Shown: one piece after another, positions 60,149 to 64,000 of the stretch
How the letters are laid out: each line of letters starts with the position of its first letter
Numbering within the stretch: the stretch's first letter is position 1
Assembly: GCA_031556725.1 (NCBI GenBank)
Contig: JAVBSL010000004.1
Coordinates: 62,001 to 126,000, forward strand
Source of the DNA: UBA935 sp031556725
GTDB lineage: Bacteria > Bacillota > Clostridia > Lachnospirales > Lachnospiraceae
Reading direction: 5' to 3'
DNA: 64,000 nucleotides
Program-made: the position numbers and the translations under genes
The notes under the pieces: model-generated
The model's database searches: none
Told to the model about the DNA's origin: nothing
What the model saw: only the letters and a program-made list of their open reading frames with translations

Positions 60149-63100
60149 CTGGCATCGTTTTACCAACTGTACCATTAGCTTTGGCGAATCCACCCTGATT
60201 TCCGGTGAAAACGGGGCGGGAAAGTCCACCCTTTTGGATGCCATTCAGTTCGTGGTGACCTGTTCCACCAACTATTTTAATAAAGCAGCCCATGAAAACG
60301 GCAAGCGGAAGCTAACCGGCTATATCCGCTGCAAAACCGGTAAAGAAAATAAACCCTATGAACGAACCGGAGAGATCAGTGCCCATATCGCTTTGGAGTT
60401 TTATGAGGAAAGCAGAGACCGTTATTTTGTAATCGGTGCCGTTATTGATTCCTCCACTGAAGGACAGGAAACCACCGTCCGGTATTTGATGGACGACACC
60501 AGATTTACAGAAGAAATGTTTGTAAATAGCAATACCCCTAAATCCATCAACCAATTCCGCATATCCAATCCTAAAATCAAGCAATGGTGCAAGACTCAGG
60601 CAGAAGCCAAAAAAGTGATTAAATCCCGGTTTGGCAGAATTGAAGACAAATTTTTCAGCCTGATTCCCAAAGCCCTGGCCTTTAAGCCCATCAATGATAT
60701 CAAGGACTTCGTTTATTCCTATGTGCTGGACGAAAAAGAAGTTAATATCGATATATTACGGGAAAACGTCAGAACCTACCAGGACCTGGAGCGAACCCTG
60801 GAAGGGGTGAAAAAGCGGCTTAACAAGCTGGAATTGATCGAGCAGCACCATGATGAGGTAATGGACAGCATCCGCAGGGAAAAGATGTACGAGTTCTTTT
60901 TGGCTCAGGTGGAACTGGATATTACAAAGAACAATATCGCAGCAGTGGAAGCCAATATGAAGGCCGAAGAGTATCGGCTGAAGGAGGAGGAAAGCTTCCG
61001 CCAGTCATTGATCCTGGAGAAAAATGAAAAGCAGGAAATGGAAACAGCAATCCGGGTTGAGTTAAGTCAAAATCAGGATTTTCTGGCCTGTGAAGATCAG
61101 AAGAAAAATCTGGCCAGACTAATCGAGCAGGAAAAAGATGCTCTGAAGGAAAGAGAAATATTAAGGAAAAGTGTCCGGTTTTCCATGGAGAAAGTATACC
61201 AACTGGAAAAGGTAAAGGATGTAGATGCCTGCATTCCCCAGTACCGGAAGACCTTAGAGGAACTGGAAAACATAGAAGACATCGCCGCGGTCAAATCCCA
61301 GGTAGAGGGGGTAATCCAGTATAAAAGGGGAATGTCCGATAAAATTCAGATGAAAGTGGCCGAGCAGAAGGTTTACATAAGTGGAGAGTATGCCAAAAGG
61401 CAGGAACTTGACCGGAAGCGGGAACGGCTTGAACGGAAGCAGTTATCTTACCCGGAGGCAGTCAACTGCCTGGTGGAGGCAATCAAAGACGAGTTTTCCA
61501 GAATCGGACGGGAACCGGCTCCTTATGTGCTTTGTGAGCTTTTGGAGATTACCGATGAAAGCTGGCGTAATGCCGTAGAGGGATATTTGAATACCCAGCG
61601 TTTTTATATACTGGTAGAACCGGAGCATTTTGATATTGCCCTGGGAATTTATGAGAAGCTGCGAAAGAGCAGAAAGGCCTACGGCGTGGGTCTCATTAAT
61701 ACCCAGAAGCTGGAAGAGTATGAACAGGCACCGGATGGTAGCCTGGCCACTGTGATCACATCCGGGAATGTCCATGCCCGAAGGTTTATTAATATGATCC
61801 TTGGAAAAGTGCATATGTGCAGCCACTATGATCAACTGAAACGCTACCCCACATCCATTACCAGGGAATGTATGAAGTATCAAAACCGGGTGGCCAGTGC
61901 CATTAAGCCGGAAATATTCGAAGTCCCCTTTATCGGAAAGAATGCTTTTAAGGTACAACTGGAGCAGGTTAAGAAAGAACAGGTGGCAATTTCCGAGAAT
62001 ATCGAAAAATGTGAACAGCGAATCAAAGATATGGAATTTATCCTTGCGCCGCTGATGACGGATGATGAAATTGACATTAAATATCGTCTGGATACCATCG
62101 TTAAAATCCGGCAGATTCAAAATGCCATAGAAGTGTGTAAAAAGAACATAAGAACTCTGGAGAAGGATGCTACCTACATCCAAAAAAAGCTGCAGTTGGA
62201 AACTCTTGAAGAACTGCGCAGTGAGTTGGAGGATCGGATCGGTAAAAGTAATATTAAATCCGGCCGGATTGAAAATAACATCGAAGTGGAAAAAGGAAAA
62301 AGGCTGAATTATCTGGGATACCAGACCGAATGTCAGGCAATCGTTTCGGTAGCGGCAGAGCAGGCCGGCAATGAATTCTCAGCTTGGAAAAATGAGTATG
62401 AGAAGCAGCTTTTAAAAAAAGAGCCGGAGAAGTTCAGGGAAAATTTCGGGAGACAAAAAAAGGCCAATGAAACCATAAAGAGCAAAGCTTTGGATCAGAT
62501 GATTGATGTGATGATCAAATACAAAACCGAGCATGACTTCGGTGCCGCTCCCAGTATGGCAGGATATCCGGAATTTGCCGCTGTCTACGAGCGATTAAGA
62601 ACATCGGAATTACTGGCCTATGAAGAAAAGGTACAAATGGCAAAAACCGCCGCCGAAGAGGAGTTCCGGGAGCAGTTCCTGGCCAAGCTGCAGGAAAATA
62701 TGAAGCAGGCTCAGGGGGAATTCAAGGAGTTAAATAAAGCGCTGAAGGATATCCGGTTCAGCAGTGAAAAGTATGAGTTTTTGTTTATGCCCAGTAAAAA
62801 ACACCGTAATTATTACGAAATGATCATGGATGATTTTAATGCGGTGCAGGGAACCTCGATTTTCAGCGGTCTTTTTCACGAAACCCATAAAGAAGTAATT
62901 GATGAGTTGTTTGAAAAACTGGCATTGGATCAGGAGAATGGGGAAAAAGCGCTGGAGGAATTTACCGATTACCGGACCTATATGGATTATGATATTAAGA
63001 TTGTCCACAGTGACGATACCTACTCTTATTACTCAAAGGTCTGTGAGGAAAAGAGCGGCGGCGAGACTCAGACTCCCTTTTATGTGACCGTGGCAGCATC

Positions 63101-63356
63101 TTTTGTCCAGCTGTATAGCAATAATATCGGTGGGGAGGCAATCGGACTGGTGATGTTTGATGAAGCCTTTAATAATATGGACGATGAAAGGATTGGCGGT
63201 GTGCTGGAGTTTTTAGGCCGTTTACCGTTACAAATCCTGATTGCGGCACCACCGGATAAGATTCAGTACATCGGTCCGGCAGTAGAGGAAACCCTTTTGG
63301 TTATGACTGACGAAAAGACGAACTATGTAGAGGAGTATTACCATGCTACAGTATGA
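60117..63356 (+). CDS. jetC: Wadjet system SMC-like ATPase JetC
   Basis: 1079 residues from ATG 60117 (AAGGGGAG upstream; the longer frame to 60078 lies in jetB). SMC/MukB-like ATPase that extrudes DNA loops. Walker A 'SGENGAGKSTLLDAIQF' (K36), long coiled coils from about 250 to 470 and 640 to 900 with a hinge-like globular region between ('EPAPYVLCELLEITDESW'), signature 'KSGGETQTPFY' (S980-E983) and Walker B 'LVMFDEAFNNMDDERI' (D1015, E1016). All ATPase motifs are intact, so the system looks functional. Overlaps jetB by 32 bp and jetD by 14 bp. Confidence 0.9.
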   Translation: MKKLMRMKLINWHRFTNCTISFGESTLISGENGAGKSTLLDAIQFVVTCSTNYFNKAAHENGKRKLTGYIRCKTGKENKPYERTGEISAHIALEFYEESRDRYFVIGAVIDSSTEGQETTVRYLMDDTRFTEEMFVNSNTPKSINQFRISNPKIKQWCKTQAEAKKVIKSRFGRIEDKFFSLIPKALAFKPINDIKDFVYSYVLDEKEVNIDILRENVRTYQDLERTLEGVKKRLNKLELIEQHHDEVMDSIRREKMYEFFLAQVELDITKNNIAAVEANMKAEEYRLKEEESFRQSLILEKNEKQEMETAIRVELSQNQDFLACEDQKKNLARLIEQEKDALKEREILRKSVRFSMEKVYQLEKVKDVDACIPQYRKTLEELENIEDIAAVKSQVEGVIQYKRGMSDKIQMKVAEQKVYISGEYAKRQELDRKRERLERKQLSYPEAVNCLVEAIKDEFSRIGREPAPYVLCELLEITDESWRNAVEGYLNTQRFYILVEPEHFDIALGIYEKLRKSRKAYGVGLINTQKLEEYEQAPDGSLATVITSGNVHARRFINMILGKVHMCSHYDQLKRYPTSITRECMKYQNRVASAIKPEIFEVPFIGKNAFKVQLEQVKKEQVAISENIEKCEQRIKDMEFILAPLMTDDEIDIKYRLDTIVKIRQIQNAIEVCKKNIRTLEKDATYIQKKLQLETLEELRSELEDRIGKSNIKSGRIENNIEVEKGKRLNYLGYQTECQAIVSVAAEQAGNEFSAWKNEYEKQLLKKEPEKFRENFGRQKKANETIKSKALDQMIDVMIKYKTEHDFGAAPSMAGYPEFAAVYERLRTSELLAYEEKVQMAKTAAEEEFREQFLAKLQENMKQAQGEFKELNKALKDIRFSSEKYEFLFMPSKKHRNYYEMIMDDFNAVQGTSIFSGLFHETHKEVIDELFEKLALDQENGEKALEEFTDYRTYMDYDIKIVHSDDTYSYYSKVCEEKSGGETQTPFYVTVAASFVQLYSNNIGGEAIGLVMFDEAFNNMDDERIGGVLEFLGRLPLQILIAAPPDKIQYIGPAVEETLLVMTDEKTNYVEEYYHATV

Positions 63357-64000
63357 GAAAAGGATACTGAACGGATTACTGGATTCTTATGAAAACAGCC
63401 GGCTTTTTACCGGGGAAAACAAAATAAATATTCGGATAGCCTATCCTTTTACACCCAAAACCATGCCGGAGTATTTTGATGAAAGCTCGGTGGAATATGA
63501 AAAAATCCATGAAATTTTGGCAGGATTGCAGAAAAAGGGGTATATCGAAGTTGTCTGGCGGCAGGGAACCCAGATAGTCAGGAAGGTACTGTTAGTGGAG
63601 CAATCCCTTTTGGAGATATATGCTCATTTAAAGCGAGGGCCTAAAAGAGATAGTATCGTACAGACCCTGAGACTTCTGGAGGAACTTAGAAACGTTTGCC
63701 GGACGCCTGTCTGCGAGAATTTTTTGAAGTATCTCACTGACAGATTAGAGGCCGGTGAGAGTGTTAATGAGTATATTGATGTGAGCGATGGGAAAAGAAC
63801 GGAGCAGTTGATTCGGGCATTGTCATTGGTGGAGAGCAATCAGGAAACTTTTTATATCAGGGAATTTTCAATCAGACATTTCGGAGATTCCAAGGTGTTT
63901 GAGGAAATGATGAGCTGGGTTGCCAAAGTGATGAGAAGGTTTGGCGCGGCTTATGAGTCCATGGATGTTTATGCTATTTTAGCAGAGCATTTTATATACA
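63343..64000 (+). CDS. jetD: Wadjet system nuclease JetD, N-terminal part (runs off window)
   Basis: 219 codons are present and the frame is open at the window end. ATG 63343 follows AGAGGAG and lies inside the end of jetC. JetD is the topoisomerase VI-like nuclease that cuts the plasmid once the SMC complex has extruded it. The visible part is the N-terminal arm: winged-helix-like 'KIHEILAGLQKKGYIEVVW', a helical region, and 'EFSIRHFGDSKVFEEM', a motif shared by JetD proteins just before the Toprim half. The Toprim catalytic residues are beyond the window, so integrity cannot be judged. Confidence 0.85.
   Translation, partial: MLQYEKRILNGLLDSYENSRLFTGENKINIRIAYPFTPKTMPEYFDESSVEYEKIHEILAGLQKKGYIEVVWRQGTQIVRKVLLVEQSLLEIYAHLKRGPKRDSIVQTLRLLEELRNVCRTPVCENFLKYLTDRLEAGESVNEYIDVSDGKRTEQLIRALSLVESNQETFYIREFSIRHFGDSKVFEEMMSWVAKVMRRFGAAYESMDVYAILAEHFIY

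Noticed and set aside
1..64000. tRNA, rRNA, CRISPR arrays, insertion sequences, prophage genes
   Set aside because: None recognised: no conserved tRNA arms or CCA-type clusters, no regularly spaced repeats, no transposase or phage structural motifs.

Overview
The window looks like a chromosomal segment of a spore-forming, anaerobic Gram-positive bacterium of the class Clostridia, most likely family Lachnospiraceae. Support: a spoIIAA-spoIIAB-sigF operon, a T-box leader before valS, a CIRCE element before htpG, QueH-type queuosine synthesis, strong AGGAGG ribosome sites with frequent TTG/GTG starts, moderate base composition, and a four-gene actin-like cluster of a kind I associate with Lachnospiraceae. 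Almost every gene lies on the + strand; the only clear minus-strand gene is a LacI regulator. I see no rRNA, tRNA, CRISPR array, transposase or prophage.

Layout. 1-6988: a disaccharide-phosphorolysis locus (two GH65 phosphorylases, a convergent LacI regulator, beta-phosphoglucomutase, a GH28-like beta-helix protein and an F5/8C-type binding protein); the phosphorylases would make beta-glucose-1-phosphate, which PgmB converts to glucose-6-phosphate. 7080-8090: an unrecognised anchored protein. 8135-13724: metal efflux (CadC-type repressor with promoter and operator, a single HMA protein, a Zn/Cd/Pb ATPase, a 372-bp imperfect palindrome, then a Cu ATPase with a CopZ-like C-terminal domain). 13868-22411: HD-GYP protein, T-box/valS, FapA-like protein, folC, a 52-codon gene and a zinc-ribbon TPR membrane protein. 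22506-24094: sporulation sigma-F operon. 24151-31154: PHP phosphoesterase, sbcD-sbcC, a FAD oxidoreductase and a PpiC-type lipoprotein. 31307-34795: CIRCE/htpG, then a SpoIID-like peptidoglycan-binding protein whose ribosome site lies inside the htpG terminator hairpin.

34806-41809: a four-gene operon encoding a 1190-residue protein with beta-sandwich and helical parts, a degenerate actin/Hsp70-fold protein, a small helical-repeat protein and a coiled-coil membrane protein. It looks like a dedicated machine of unknown function. 41810-44260: polar amino-acid ABC transporter with structured RNA between the binding protein and permease genes. 44333-49312: purine genes purC, purB, a PurF-like protein without the N-terminal cysteine, and purA; then queH. 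49973-51584: an A+T-rich regulator/nucleotidyltransferase (toxin-antitoxin-like) pair whose second gene is broken. 51670-57110: argS, a VTC-domain/DUF4956 pair, a membrane diguanylate cyclase and an SGNH hydrolase. 57145-64000: a RhuM-family gene overlapping by ATGA the first gene of a Wadjet (jetABCD) anti-plasmid defence operon, with jetD running off the window.

Best leads: the RhuM-Wadjet coupling, the actin-like four-gene cluster, the giant palindrome between the two metal ATPase genes, the CopA-CopZ fusion that keeps an internal ribosome site, and the cysteine-less PurF. All family assignments rest on reading motifs; no database search was run.
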